Shown here: piece by piece, positions 35,957 to 45,160 of the stretch
How the letters are laid out: each line of letters starts with the position of its first letter
Numbering within the stretch: position 1 is the stretch's first letter
NCBI GenBank assembly: GCA_900770785.1
Contig: CAAGLJ010000009.1
Location: forward strand, 1 to 64,000
Length of the DNA: 64,000 nucleotides
Origin: Lachnospiraceae bacterium
Lineage (GTDB): Bacteria > Bacillota > Clostridia > Lachnospirales > Lachnospiraceae
Direction of reading: 5' to 3'
Notes under the pieces: model-generated
What the model was told of the DNA's origin: nothing
Databases searched by the model: none
Seen by the model: the letters and a program-made list of their open reading frames with translations, nothing else
Translations under genes and position numbers: made by a program

Positions 35957-36000
35957 TACTCATCCCCATGCATATCGTAAGTTTTACCTGCGATACTGCC
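35957..36000. repeat. 44-bp palindromic element, copy A
   Basis: 37 of 44 bases match copy B at 58946-58989. The core is an imperfect inverted repeat around TTTTA (TATCGTAAG / CCTGCGATA). It lies in the gap between dapF and the AAA/nuclease gene, just upstream of the latter's ribosome site. Confidence 0.65.
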
Positions 36001-36011
36001 TGTTTAACTAT

Positions 36012-36851
36012 TTATATTTCTCCTTCAAAAACGGTTGTGGCAGGTCCTGTCATGTAAACCAGATTCTCCTGTCTGTCCCAGAAAACACTGATTTTTCCGC
36101 CCAGCACATGAACCGTAACTTCATCCTCTGTAAGTCCGTTTAAGATGCAGGCCACAGCTGTTGCACAGCATCCGGTCCCGCAGGCCAGGGTCTCTCCGGT
36201 TCCTCTTTCCCATACACGCATTTCTACATTTTTTCTGTCCAATACCTTTACAAACTCGGTATTGGTGCGATTGGGAAAGCAGCTGTGATGTTCAAAATAA
36301 GGGCCGATTTTTTCTATCTCCAGATTCTTTACATCCTCCAGAAAAACCACTGCATGAGGATTCCCCATTGACACACACGTCATTCTATAGGTTTCTCCGG
36401 TTTCCGGAATCAGTACTGGCTGGGAAATTACTTCCTCCTGCTCACTGATTACAGGCACCTGTTCAGCTTTAAGAACAGGCGCTCCCATATTTACCTTTAC
36501 CAGACTGACCTTTCCTTCTTCCACCGTCAAATCCAGATATTTAACCTGTCCTCCACTGATTACCGATACTCTGGTTTTATTCGTGAGCCCTTTGTCGTAT
36601 ACATATTTTCCCACACAGCGAATACCGTTTCCACACATTTCTGAACGGCTGCCGTCTGCATTATACATTTCCATTTCAAAATCTGCCTCAGCAGAAGGAT
36701 TAATAAAAATAGCTCCGTCACTTCCAATACCAAAGTGCCGGTCACTGATTTTACGCACCCATTCCGGCTTTTCCTCCTGGCTTATACGTTCACTTGCCCC
36801 ATTTATGTAAACGTAATCATTTCCACAGCCATGCATTTTCGTAAATTTCAT
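36012..36851 (-). CDS. dapF: Diaminopimelate epimerase
   Basis: 279 residues; converts LL- to meso-diaminopimelate for lysine and peptidoglycan. Both cysteine catalytic sites are present: SEMCGNGIRC (about 76-85) and TLACGTGCCAT (about 220-230), with the opening MKFTKMHGCGNDYVYI typical of the family. ATG 36851 follows GGAGGAAATT and is preferred over 36878. The RibU-like gene ends 37 bp upstream on the same strand, so tex, the transporter and dapF may share a transcript. Confidence 0.95.
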   Translation of the reverse strand: MKFTKMHGCGNDYVYINGASERISQEEKPEWVRKISDRHFGIGSDGAIFINPSAEADFEMEMYNADGSRSEMCGNGIRCVGKYVYDKGLTNKTRVSVISGGQVKYLDLTVEEGKVSLVKVNMGAPVLKAEQVPVISEQEEVISQPVLIPETGETYRMTCVSMGNPHAVVFLEDVKNLEIEKIGPYFEHHSCFPNRTNTEFVKVLDRKNVEMRVWERGTGETLACGTGCCATAVACILNGLTEDEVTVHVLGGKISVFWDRQENLVYMTGPATTVFEGEI

Positions 36852-36888
36852 AATTTCCTCCATTTTCAAACGAATCAAAGCCAGTCTT

Positions 36889-37611
36889 TTAGCGGGCCTT
36901 AATCATAACACTCAGCTTCTTGTAAATCAGAATCGTCAGAAGGGAAACGACACTTCCCTTCAATATATTCAAAGGAGCTACCGCCATAATCACAAAGCTG
37001 GTCACATCTGTAATTGCAGGATTAATAGCACTGCCCATACCAATAATGGCATCCAGCGGCATACCATAAAGCTCTGCAAATTTGGGAAGCAGATAAACCG
37101 CATTGAAGGCCGTTCCGAAGACGGTCATCATCAGGGTTCCCACTACACAACCAAGAATAGCCTGCTTTTTACTCTTTTTGAATAGATACACCACAGACGC
37201 AGGCAAAACGAAGGAACAGCCTACTGCAAAGTTGGCAAGCTCACCCACAAAGGCCGTTGTCGTGGAATCCATAAACAGATTCAAAATAATTTTTACAAAT
37301 TCCACCAGTACACCTGCCACCGGTCCAAAGGCAAAGGCAGCTACAAGAACGGGCAGTTCGCTTAAGTCTATTTTGTAAAAGCTGGGAGCAAAGGGTACTG
37401 GAACCTCAAAAATCATCAGCACCGCCGCAATAGCGGAAAACATACCAATCATCGCCACCTTACGGGTGGATAAAACTCTTTCTGTGGCACCAATACGCTT
37501 CTTTTCCCACTTTTCCACTACATAGGCAATGATGAAAAGGGCAGCCACCACACCCAGAAATTCCACCACAAAAAGCAGGTTAGCAGTTAATTCAGTCAAT
37601 AAGTTACGCAT
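36889..37611 (-). CDS. ECF transporter S component, RibU-like (probable riboflavin uptake)
   Basis: 240 residues with one extra N-terminal helix and then about six helices. The block MFSAIAAVLMIFEVPVPFAP followed by SFYKIDLSELPVLVAAFAFG is the S-component pattern of RibU-type proteins, whose substrate is riboflavin. No FMN riboswitch is seen ahead of it, so the vitamin assignment rests on family resemblance only. It follows tex by 27 bp and is followed by dapF after 37 bp; the energising ECF module is not in the window. Confidence 0.82.
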   Translation of the reverse strand: MRNLLTELTANLLFVVEFLGVVAALFIIAYVVEKWEKKRIGATERVLSTRKVAMIGMFSAIAAVLMIFEVPVPFAPSFYKIDLSELPVLVAAFAFGPVAGVLVEFVKIILNLFMDSTTTAFVGELANFAVGCSFVLPASVVYLFKKSKKQAILGCVVGTLMMTVFGTAFNAVYLLPKFAELYGMPLDAIIGMGSAINPAITDVTSFVIMAVAPLNILKGSVVSLLTILIYKKLSVMIKAR

Positions 37612-37638
37612 TTTTTTCCTCTCATTCTGCTGTTATAA

Positions 37639-39981
37639 TTACTGGGCATTTTTCCTGTCCAGCTTCATTGTAAGTCCAATCCTTTTTTTGGCTGTATCCA
37701 CCGTCAAAACCTGTACATCCACCACATCTCCCACACTGACTGCTTCCAGGGGATGCTTGATAAATTTGTCGGTAATCTGGGAAATGTGTACCAGACCATC
37801 CTGATGAACACCAATATCTACAAACGCACCAAAGTCAATTACATTTCTTACCGTTCCCTTTAAAATCATGCCCGGCTTCAAATCCTTCATTTCCAGAATG
37901 TCGCTTCTGAGAATGGGTCTGGGCATATCCTCTCTCGGGTCTCTTGCCGGCTTTTCCAGCTCCTTTAAAATATCCGTCAGAGTCAGTTCGCCAATTCCCA
38001 GCTCCTGGGCCATTTTCTTCTTATCCTTAACCCGTTTTTCCAGACCGGTCATATTCTGCTGACCCTTGCTCTCTTCCTGTTTGTCACCCATTTCCATGGT
38101 CGTTTTTGCCATAGCTGCCGCCAGAGCCTTCCCCATAGCCGTATTGGTGTTGCGGATCACCACCTGTTTTTTCACCGGCTTTTTGGACTGCTCCTTTTTC
38201 ACCGGCTTCTTAGCCGCCTGCTTCTGAATTTCCTTTACATCCTCCATAGTCAGATTCAGTTTCTCCAAAAGCCTCATGGTTGCTTCATAGGACTCAGGAT
38301 GTACACTGGTAGCATCCAGAGGATTGGTACCGTCAAGAATACGCATAAAGCCCGCACATTGCTCAAAAGCCTTGGGCCCCAGCTTAGGCACCTTAAGAAG
38401 CTGCCTTCTGTCGGTAAAGCGTCCATTGGTTTCCCGGTAGTCCACAATATTTTTTGCCAATGTCTTACTGATACCGGAAATGTACTCCATTAAAGAAGCA
38501 CTGGCAGTATTTAAGTCCACTCCCACTTTATTTACGCTGTCTTCTACCACGCCGGTAAGTGCCTCGCTCAGCTTCTTCTGGTTCATATCATGCTGGTACT
38601 GTCCCACACCAATAGACTTGGGATCGATTTTTACCAGCTCTGCCAGAGGGTCCTGAAGGCGTCTTGCAATGGAAGCTGCACTTCTTTGTCCCACATCAAA
38701 CTCAGGAAATTCCTCTGTAGCCAGCTTACTGGCAGAGTAAACGCTGGCTCCTGCTTCATTTACAATAACATACTGCACAGGGGTATCCAGCTCTTTTAAA
38801 AGCTCCACAATGATCTGTTCAGATTCCCTGGAGGCGGTTCCATTTCCAACGGAAATCAGGGATATTCCATATTTTTTAATCAGCTTTTTCAGCTCTGCCT
38901 TGGCCTCCTCTACCCGGTTCTGAGGTGCGGTAGGATAAATCACTCTGGTATCCAGCACCTTTCCGGTCTCATCCACTACTGCCAGCTTGCAGCCTGTACG
39001 AAAGGCCGGATCCCAGCCTAAGACCACCTTCCCTGCAATGGGCGGCTGCAAAAGGAGCTGTTCCAGATTCCTGCCAAAAACAGAAATTGCACCATCCTCG
39101 GCTTTTTCCGTCAGCTCATTACGAATCTCCCGTTCAATGGCGGGAGCAATGAGACGCTGATAGGCATCAGAAACCACCTCCTGTAAAATCGGTGTAGTAA
39201 CAGGGTTGTCCTCTTCTCCATTTTTTTTCAGCGTCTTCTTTTCCAGATAGGTAAGGATTCTTTCTACCGGAGCCTCAACCTTAACGGTAAGGAATTTTTC
39301 CTTTTCTCCCCGGTTAATGGCCAGAGTACGATGGCCTGCTACCTGCTTTAGAGGTTCTTCATAGCTGTAGTACATTTCATAAACCGACTGTACTTTTTCA
39401 TCCTTAGCCGCAGTTATCAGCCTGCCTTCCTCCATGGTAATATTACGAATATAGGTACGGTAATCTGCCTCGTCAGAAATTGCCTCTGCCAGGATGTCCT
39501 TTGCTCCCTGAAGTGCTTCTTCGGCAGTTTTTACCTCCTTTTCTTCCGAAATATATTTCTCAGCCTCCTTTAAAATATCCGTCCGGATTTCCTGCTCCAC
39601 TATGATCCGGGCCAACGGCTCCAGCCCCTTTTCCTTTGCCATGCTGGCTCTGGTCTTTCGCTTGGGACGGTAAGGACGGTACAGATCCTCCACCTGAACC
39701 TGGGTCTGTGCCTGTAAGATTTTCTCTTTCAATTCTTCTGTCAGCTTACCCTGCTCCTCAATACTGGAAAGTACCTGCTGCTTTTTTTCTTCCAGATTGC
39801 GTAAATAAACCAGCCGCTCGTGGAGGCTTCTGAGCTGTTCATCATTTAAAGAACCGGTGGCTTCTTTACGGTAACGGGAAATAAAGGGAATGGTATTCCC
39901 CTCGTCAATAAGTCCCACCGCAGCCTCTATCTGCCATTTCTGTACTTCCAGTTCTTCCGTTAGTTTCTGTAAAATATCCAT
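37639..39981 (-). CDS. tex: Tex family RNA-binding transcription accessory protein
   Basis: 780 residues: Tex N-terminal helical domain (1-about 320) with the motif FISRYRKEATGSLNDEQLR near residue 33, YqgF/RuvC-like domain with VLGWDPAFRTGCKLAVVD, helix-hairpin-helix and a C-terminal S1 domain (about 690-765, GMILKGTVRNVIDFGAFVDI). A Lys-rich insert (about 565-610) precedes the last domain, longer than in some relatives. Role: nucleic-acid binding affecting gene expression and stress fitness. AGGAG lies 6 bases before the ATG, behind its own promoter. Confidence 0.94.
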   Translation of the reverse strand: MDILQKLTEELEVQKWQIEAAVGLIDEGNTIPFISRYRKEATGSLNDEQLRSLHERLVYLRNLEEKKQQVLSSIEEQGKLTEELKEKILQAQTQVQVEDLYRPYRPKRKTRASMAKEKGLEPLARIIVEQEIRTDILKEAEKYISEEKEVKTAEEALQGAKDILAEAISDEADYRTYIRNITMEEGRLITAAKDEKVQSVYEMYYSYEEPLKQVAGHRTLAINRGEKEKFLTVKVEAPVERILTYLEKKTLKKNGEEDNPVTTPILQEVVSDAYQRLIAPAIEREIRNELTEKAEDGAISVFGRNLEQLLLQPPIAGKVVLGWDPAFRTGCKLAVVDETGKVLDTRVIYPTAPQNRVEEAKAELKKLIKKYGISLISVGNGTASRESEQIIVELLKELDTPVQYVIVNEAGASVYSASKLATEEFPEFDVGQRSAASIARRLQDPLAELVKIDPKSIGVGQYQHDMNQKKLSEALTGVVEDSVNKVGVDLNTASASLMEYISGISKTLAKNIVDYRETNGRFTDRRQLLKVPKLGPKAFEQCAGFMRILDGTNPLDATSVHPESYEATMRLLEKLNLTMEDVKEIQKQAAKKPVKKEQSKKPVKKQVVIRNTNTAMGKALAAAMAKTTMEMGDKQEESKGQQNMTGLEKRVKDKKKMAQELGIGELTLTDILKELEKPARDPREDMPRPILRSDILEMKDLKPGMILKGTVRNVIDFGAFVDIGVHQDGLVHISQITDKFIKHPLEAVSVGDVVDVQVLTVDTAKKRIGLTMKLDRKNAQ

Positions 39982-40050
39982 GTAAAGCTCCTGTTCTAAG
40001 GCATATCTCCTGACTTACGGAAATTTGCCTGTTTTACGATAATCACTCCT

Positions 40051-40078
40051 ATTGTACCATTTAATTAAAAAATTTCAA
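40051..40078 (-). promoter_or_regulatory. Promoter of tex
   Basis: TTGAAA (40073-40078), 16 bases, TACAAT (40051-40056), reading leftward. Confidence 0.65.
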
Positions 40079-40105
40079 TATTTCTGTTGACTGTCCTTTT
40101 TTTAT

Positions 40106-40134
40106 TTGTACTTATGGAAAATAAGTGCTATACT
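40106..40134 (+). promoter_or_regulatory. Promoter of the HExxH protein gene
   Basis: TTGTAC (40106-40111), 17 bases, TATACT (40129-40134), with start near 40141. It lies inside the longest frame starting at 40106, which rules that start out. Confidence 0.75.
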
Positions 40135-40189
40135 TTATTTAGAAAAATCTGTTTTTATGATATTAATTTTAGATAAAAGGAGGATACCT

Positions 40190-40717
40190 ATGATAAATGG
40201 AGCTAATTTTTCCCCTAACACCGTTAATATGTCCGGAGGCTATCCATCGCTTAGTATGAATCCGATTTCTCCGGTTTCTTCCCCTTATGCTAACGGGAGC
40301 GACAAAGCTGTCCGTAACCCTTCTGAAAGCAGTGTGAAATTAGCCGGAAGAAAGTCCTCTCCTGCTGAATGTGAAACCTGTAGCAACCGTAAATATCAGG
40401 ATGGTTCTAATGAGAACGTTTCCTTTAAGTCCCCTACCCGCATCGCACCCCAGCAGGCTGCATCTGCGGTTCGTTCTCACGAACAGGAGCATGTAAGTAA
40501 TGCCTACACCAAAGCAGCACAGAGCAATGGCAAGGTACTTTCTGCAAGTGTTTCTCTCCATACTGCTATCTGTCCTGAATGTGGCCGCTCCTACATTTCC
40601 GGCGGTACTACCCGTACCCAGATTAAGTATTATAATGAAAATAATCCTTACCAGCAGCAGTTGAAGAACACCGATGCTATCAAATACACAGGAATGAATC
40701 TTGATATTGCCGGCTGA
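40190..40717 (+). CDS. Small putative metalloprotein with HExxH motif (SprA-related type)
   Basis: 175 residues. The first 55 are low-complexity (Ser/Asn/Pro). Then come CETC at 61-64 in CETCSNRKYQDGSNE, a zincin-like helix VRSHEQEHV with His97, Glu98 and His101, and CPEC at 128-131. The VRxHExxH helix preceded by a Lys-Tyr-Gln-Asp-Gly block resembles SprA-related proteins, which carry the same HEQxH motif; peptidase activity is unproven. Two CxxC pairs suggest a structural zinc. GGAGGATACCT precedes ATG 40190. No signal peptide is visible. It has its own promoter and terminator. Confidence 0.72.
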   Translation: MINGANFSPNTVNMSGGYPSLSMNPISPVSSPYANGSDKAVRNPSESSVKLAGRKSSPAECETCSNRKYQDGSNENVSFKSPTRIAPQQAASAVRSHEQEHVSNAYTKAAQSNGKVLSASVSLHTAICPECGRSYISGGTTRTQIKYYNENNPYQQQLKNTDAIKYTGMNLDIAG

Positions 40718-40742
40718 TGTTCATCGCTTTAAATAATATTTT

Positions 40743-40780
40743 AAAAGGTGGTATTTCCCAAAAGGACATACCACCTTTTT
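40743..40780. terminator. Bidirectional Rho-independent terminator
   Basis: AAAAGGTGGTAT (40743-40754) pairs with ATACCACCTTTT (40768-40779), followed by T on the plus strand and by the complementary T-run on the minus strand. It ends both the HExxH gene and the thlA-crt-hbd transcript. Confidence 0.88.
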
Positions 40781-40785
40781 ATTTA

Positions 40786-40880
40786 AGTCATTCTTAGCTG
40801 AGTCATTCTTAGTTGAGTCAAATATTATTTACACCAAATTTTATTTGAGCCAAATTTTATTTGAGCCAAATTTTATTTGG
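40786..40880. repeat. Tandem repeats overlapping the 3' end of hbd
   Basis: Two 15-bp units AGTCATTCTTAGYTG (40786-40815) are followed by three 16-bp units CCAAATTTTATTTGAG (40834-40849, 40850-40865 and the incomplete 40866-40880). The last unit contains the hbd stop codon. Each unit holds a CCAAAT/ATTTGG dyad. This looks like slipped-strand duplication of the end of hbd. Confidence 0.8.
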
Positions 40881-41712
40881 CATAGTCATAGAAACCTTTA
40901 CCAGTCTTGATACCCAGCTGTTTACCACGAACCATTTTCTTTAACAGGGGATGAGGACGATATTTTGTATCACCGGTCTCATCATAAAGAACATTCATAA
41001 TAGCAAGAACGATGTCCAGACCAATTAAATCTCCTAAAGCCAAAGGTCCCATAGGATGGTTCGCACCTAATTTCATTGCAGTATCAATACCCTCTACAGA
41101 AGCAACACCCTCTGCATAGATTCCAACAGCTTCATTAACCATAGGAATCAGGATTCTGTTTACTACAAAGCCGGGAGCTTCTTCTACCTGTACTGGTTCT
41201 TTTCCGATTTCTACGGAAATTGCTTTAATCTTATCTACCACTTCTACAGGAGTATTCAGACCAGCAATAACCTCAACCAGCTTCATTCTGTTTGCAGGAT
41301 TGAAGAAGTGCATACCGATTACGGGTCTATCCAATCCTGCACCGATTTCGGTAATGGAAAGGGAAGAAGTATTGGTTGCAAAGATACAGGTTGCAGGAAC
41401 GATATCCTGTAATTCTTTGAAGGTCTGCTGTTTTACGGACATAACCTCTAAAGCTGCCTCGATAACTAAATCAGCATCAGTACAGATATCTTTAGTACCG
41501 GTTTTGATTTTATTTAAAATGCCATCAGCGTATTCCTGGGTAACCTTTCCCTTGGAAACCAGCTTGCTTAAACCCTTTTCGATTCTTGCCTTACCGCCTG
41601 CCGCAAATTCATCGTTAATATCGCAAAGATATACTTCATAGCCCTCTGTCTCTGCAAAAGCCTGTGCAATTCCGGCACCCATGGTTCCGGCTCCGATAAT
41701 ACCTACTTTCAT
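40873..41712 (-). CDS. hbd: 3-hydroxybutyryl-CoA dehydrogenase
   Basis: 279 residues; reduces acetoacetyl-CoA to 3-hydroxybutyryl-CoA with NAD(P)H. The Rossmann motif [15 protein letters not shown] is at the N-terminus, the catalytic His is in [15 protein letters not shown], and the C-terminal domain signature [12 protein letters not shown] is intact. AGGAGG lies 7 bases before the ATG. It is the last gene of the leftward thlA-crt-hbd set, 86 bp after crt with a hairpin in the gap, and its stop lies in a tandem repeat. Confidence 0.96.
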   Translation of the reverse strand: MKVGIIGAGTMGAGIAQAFAETEGYEVYLCDINDEFAAGGKARIEKGLSKLVSKGKVTQEYADGILNKIKTGTKDICTDADLVIEAALEVMSVKQQTFKELQDIVPATCIFATNTSSLSITEIGAGLDRPVIGMHFFNPANRMKLVEVIAGLNTPVEVVDKIKAISVEIGKEPVQVEEAPGFVVNRILIPMVNEAVGIYAEGVASVEGIDTAMKLGANHPMGPLALGDLIGLDIVLAIMNVLYDETGDTKYRPHPLLKKMVRGKQLGIKTGKGFYDYAK

Positions 41713-41746
41713 GATTAATCCTCCTGATTTTCTCTCTTTTTATAGC

Positions 41747-41776
41747 TGTTCAGGATGGAGTTTACCATCCTGAACA
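41747..41776 (-). other. Stem-loop between crt and hbd
   Basis: GTTCAGGATGG (41748-41758) pairs perfectly with CCATCCTGAAC (41765-41775), extendable by one A-T pair, 6-base loop. No U-run follows on the coding strand, so it is more likely a processing or stability site within the operon than a terminator. Confidence 0.6.
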
Positions 41777-41798
41777 ACTGTTTTTGATTATGTAATAT

Positions 41799-42584
41799 TT
41801 AGCAGTTTTTAAAAGGCTCTTTTACCTTTTCTTTGTTCTTGTCCAGGAAAAATGCCATACCATATCTCTGGTCTTCCGTTTCAAAACAATCACCAAACAG
41901 CTTCTCTTCAATTACGATTGCCTGATCCATGTCTACATCAAGACCATCATTAATTGCTTTCTTGCAGTTGCGAACGGCAATAGGAGCATTCTTTGCGATG
42001 CCTGCTGCCATTTTTTCTGCTGCTGCCATCAGCTCTTCCTGGGGATATACTGCATTAACCAGACCAATTCTGTACGCCTCATCAGCCTTAATATTTCTTG
42101 CAGTGTAAATTAACTGTTTTGCCATACCAGGGCTTACCAGACGTGCAAGTCTCTGTGTTCCACCGAACCCGGGAGTAATACCCAATCCCACTTCAGGCTG
42201 GCCAAATACAGCATTGTCAGAACAGATTCTGATATCACAGCTCATTGCGATTTCACAGCCGCCGCCCAAAGCGAAGCCGTTGATTGCTGCGATAACAGGA
42301 ATCGGGAAGGTCTCCAGCTTACGGAAAACATCATTTCCCTTCTTACCGAAGGCTTCACCCTCTGCCTTGGTAAGACTGCTCATTTCGCCAATATCAGCAC
42401 CAGCTACGAAAGACTTGGAGCCTGCACCGGTAAGAATCAGACATCTTACCTGATTCAAATCAACTGCATCCAGGGTTTTGTCCAGTTCATCCAACACAGC
42501 AGAGTTCAGGGCATTCAATGCTTTCTCACGATTAATGGTAATGATGCCTGTAGCACCCTTTACTTCATATAAAATGAATTCCAT
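41799..42584 (-). CDS. crt: 3-hydroxybutyryl-CoA dehydratase (crotonase)
   Basis: 261 residues; dehydrates 3-hydroxybutyryl-CoA to crotonyl-CoA. Enoyl-CoA hydratase fold with oxyanion-hole blocks AGADIGEMSSL and NGFALGGGCEIAMSCDIRIC, and the catalytic glutamates in QPEVGLGITPGFGGTQRL. AAGGAG lies 10 bases before the ATG. It is the middle gene of thlA-crt-hbd, 76 bp after thlA. Confidence 0.95.
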   Translation of the reverse strand: MEFILYEVKGATGIITINREKALNALNSAVLDELDKTLDAVDLNQVRCLILTGAGSKSFVAGADIGEMSSLTKAEGEAFGKKGNDVFRKLETFPIPVIAAINGFALGGGCEIAMSCDIRICSDNAVFGQPEVGLGITPGFGGTQRLARLVSPGMAKQLIYTARNIKADEAYRIGLVNAVYPQEELMAAAEKMAAGIAKNAPIAVRNCKKAINDGLDVDMDQAIVIEEKLFGDCFETEDQRYGMAFFLDKNKEKVKEPFKNC

Positions 42585-42660
42585 TTATGTATATCTCCTT
42601 TTCTTGGATATGATTACAATTCCTTTATCTGTCGTCTCTGCTGTTTACGCAGAGTACTGA

Positions 42661-43842
42661 TTAGTCTCTCTCAATCAGAGTGGAGCATCCCATACCGCCA
42701 CCGATACACAGAGTTGCAAGACCCTTCTTAGCATCAGCCTTTTCCATCTCATGCAGCAAAGTAACCAGAATACGGCAACCAGAAGCACCTACGGGATGTC
42801 CGATAGCAATAGCACCACCGTTAGGATTCAGCTGTTTCTCTACATTGATGCCCAAATCCTTACCAACGGCTACAGACTGTGCAGCAAAAGCTTCATTTGC
42901 TTCAATAATATCAATATCTTCAATCTTCCAGCCGGTCTTTGCCAGAACCTTCTTGGTAGATGCAACAGGACCAATACCCATGATGGTAGGATCAACGCCG
43001 CCTAAAGCGCCAGCAACGAAGGTTGCCATAGGCTTAACGCCTAATTCTTTTGCCTTCTCTTCGCTCATTACTACGATAGCAGCAGCACCGTCATTAATGC
43101 TGGATGCGTTACCTGCGGTAACTACACCGTTAGGATTAATTGCACGCAGTTTGGAAAGACCTTCTGCGGTAGTTCCGGGACGAGGGCCTTCATCCACTTT
43201 AAATTCAACCATTTCTTTTTTCTTCTTCACCATGACAGGAACGATTTCTGCTTCAAAGTCGCCTCTTTCCTGTGCTGCCACAGCCTTCTGCTGGCTCTTT
43301 GCTGCAAACTCATCCAGTTCTTCTCTGGTCAGTTTCCACTGTTCAGCAATGTTGTCAGCCGTCTGAATCATATGATAGTTGTTGAAAGCATCCCATAATG
43401 CATCATTAACCATCGTATCCACCAGCTTAGCATTACCCATTCTATAACCATAACGTCCCTGCATCATTGCGTAAGGAGCCATGGACATATTCTCCATACC
43501 ACCTGCAACTACGATGTCTGCATCCCCTGCCTGAATCATCTGTGCTGCCATATTTACACAATTTAAACCGGAACCACAAACTACGTTAATGGTTACTGCA
43601 GGTACTTCATTAGGCAAGCCTGCTTTGATAGAAGCCTGACGAGCTACGTTCTGTCCAAGACCAGCCTGGATTACACAACCCATATATACCTGATCAACCT
43701 GCTCCGGTTTAACACCTGCTCTGTTTAATGCCTCTTTAATAACTACCGCACCCAGTTCAGCTGCGGGTGTATTAGAAAGAGATCCCCCCATGGAACCAAT
43801 TGCAGTACGACATGCGCCTGCTAATACTACTTTTTTTGCCAT
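42661..43842 (-). CDS. thlA: Acetyl-CoA acetyltransferase (thiolase)
   Basis: 393 residues; condenses two acetyl-CoA to acetoacetyl-CoA, entry step of butyrate formation. Acylation cysteine in [14 protein letters not shown] (about residue 88), His in [17 protein letters not shown], and the second catalytic Cys in [12 protein letters not shown] 43842 is favoured over 43848 because AAGGAG is 8 bases upstream of the former and only 2 of the latter. First gene of the set, behind a good promoter. The bcd-etfBA genes that often accompany it are not in the window. Confidence 0.95.
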   Translation of the reverse strand: MAKKVVLAGACRTAIGSMGGSLSNTPAAELGAVVIKEALNRAGVKPEQVDQVYMGCVIQAGLGQNVARQASIKAGLPNEVPAVTINVVCGSGLNCVNMAAQMIQAGDADIVVAGGMENMSMAPYAMMQGRYGYRMGNAKLVDTMVNDALWDAFNNYHMIQTADNIAEQWKLTREELDEFAAKSQQKAVAAQERGDFEAEIVPVMVKKKKEMVEFKVDEGPRPGTTAEGLSKLRAINPNGVVTAGNASSINDGAAAIVVMSEEKAKELGVKPMATFVAGALGGVDPTIMGIGPVASTKKVLAKTGWKIEDIDIIEANEAFAAQSVAVGKDLGINVEKQLNPNGGAIAIGHPVGASGCRILVTLLHEMEKADAKKGLATLCIGGGMGCSTLIERD

Positions 43843-43951
43843 TTTCATGACTCCTTTCTGTAAATGAAATTATCCTTCTCGCAAATTACGAAAATCTGCA
43901 TCTTAATGGGCCCCAATTCCTGTAAAATTTTGGTTGTTTCCCAGTGATTTT

Positions 43952-43980
43952 ATTCTAGCATAGGGATATTATTTTTTCAA
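43952..43980 (-). promoter_or_regulatory. Promoter of thlA-crt-hbd
   Basis: TTGAAA (43975-43980), 17 bases, TAGAAT (43952-43957). The roughly 100-base leader to thlA contains a GGGGCCC-centred dyad around 43908; no Rex-type TTGTTAAnnnnTTAACAA site is seen. Confidence 0.72.
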
Positions 43981-44080
43981 TATTTTTATTTATATTCAAA
44001 AGAATCTCCGCTAAAGAAAGTAAGGCTTTTTCCTTATTTTCGTAAAAACTCCCCAGTACACAGACCGGGGAGTAATTTCC

Positions 44081-44608
44081 CTATAATTCCGGCTCCATTA
44101 TGCCGTAAGTATTTCCTTTTCTCTTATAAACCACATTCACCTGATCAGTTTCAGCATTACAGAACACGAAGAAATTATGTCCCAAAAGTTCCATCTGGAT
44201 ACAGGCATCCTCCGGATACATGGGCTTAATATCAAACTTCTTGCTTCTGACAATCTGGATCTCTTCGTCGTCAACATAATCCTTATCGATAAATTCCTGC
44301 TTAAAATTACCAGCAGTCTGCTTCTTGTCAATAATCTTATTCTTATACTTTTTCAGCTGTCTTTCGATAATCTCTTCTACCAGATCAATGGATACATACA
44401 TATCGTTGCTGGTCTGTTCCGAACGGATAATGTTGCCTTTTACCGGGATAGTAACCTCAATCTTTTGTCTGTCCTTCTCCACTCCCAGGGTAACATGAAC
44501 CTCGGTTTCTGCTGTGAAATACTTCTCCAGCTTACCCAGCTTGTCCTCCACTGCCGTACGTAACCCCGGTGTGACATCAATATTCTTACCGCTGATAATA
44601 AACTTCAT
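44081..44608 (-). CDS. hpf: Ribosome hibernation promoting factor, long form
   Basis: 175 residues. N-terminal HPF/RaiA domain (1-about 100, opening MKFIISGKNIDVTPGLR) plus the C-terminal dimerisation domain (about 120-175, RSKKFDIKPMYPEDACIQME) that defines the long form, which forms 100S ribosome dimers in stationary phase. ATG 44608 has AAGGGA 8 bases upstream and gives the family start, so the frame's earlier ATG 44617 is not used. Monocistronic. Confidence 0.94.
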   Translation of the reverse strand: MKFIISGKNIDVTPGLRTAVEDKLGKLEKYFTAETEVHVTLGVEKDRQKIEVTIPVKGNIIRSEQTSNDMYVSIDLVEEIIERQLKKYKNKIIDKKQTAGNFKQEFIDKDYVDDEEIQIVRSKKFDIKPMYPEDACIQMELLGHNFFVFCNAETDQVNVVYKRKGNTYGIMEPEL

Positions 44609-44654
44609 ACTGATCATCCCTTCTGTTTCTATATTATGGCTTTAACCATATCTT

Positions 44655-44683
44655 ATTCTAGCATTTTATCTATCATTTGTCCA
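44655..44683 (-). promoter_or_regulatory. Promoter of hpf
   Basis: TGGACA (44678-44683), 17 bases, TAGAAT (44655-44660), reading leftward. Confidence 0.65.
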
Positions 44684-45103
44684 TATTATAGTTAATTTTC
44701 AGATTTTTTTAACCTGTTTCAAAAAATATATCTCTTTATCTGCCTTAATCTTCTTTTTTCCTTTTTATCCTTTTCGTAAAAAAGGGACAAAACGCACGTT
44801 TCTTTTTTCTATTATTTTCCTTAAAAAAAACGGCATTTTAATTGTGGATAATGTGTATAACTTCGTGTATAAGTACTTTTCCTTCAAAAATCAACACTTA
44901 TTCATGTGGAAAACTTTTTCTTTCAATTTACGTTTTCACGTTTTGTACACAGGGCCTTTGTGCATTTTCCCCAATCAGATAATAGTCAAGCCCCCTTTTA
45001 GAAAAAAATAATTTCAGACTTCTTAGTCTGTTTCCCGTATCCATCAGTCTGTTTTTTCAAGAAACCTTTTCTGTTTCTTCCTATTTAAATACAAATTAAA
45101 TAC
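44684..45103. other. Non-coding stretch between hpf and the GH98-like gene
   Basis: About 420 bases, AT-rich with poly-T and poly-A tracts and no credible ORF. I see no conserved RNA element. It contains only the upstream part of hpf control and the approach to the terminator at 45104. Confidence 0.5.
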
Positions 45104-45140
45104 AAAAGCTCAGTCTCCATAAGCGAAGACTGAGCTTTTT
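45104..45140. terminator. Rho-independent terminator after the GH98-like gene
   Basis: AAAAGCTCAGTCT (45104-45116) pairs perfectly with AGACTGAGCTTTT (45127-45139). U-runs exist in both directions, so it is probably bidirectional; the gene it serves ends at 45161. Confidence 0.88.
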
Positions 45141-45160
45141 CAGGTCAAAATATTCGTTTT

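Noticed and set aside
40786..40880. CRISPR-like repeats at hbd 3' end
   Set aside because: Units of 15-16 bp with no spacers; simple tandem duplication explains them.
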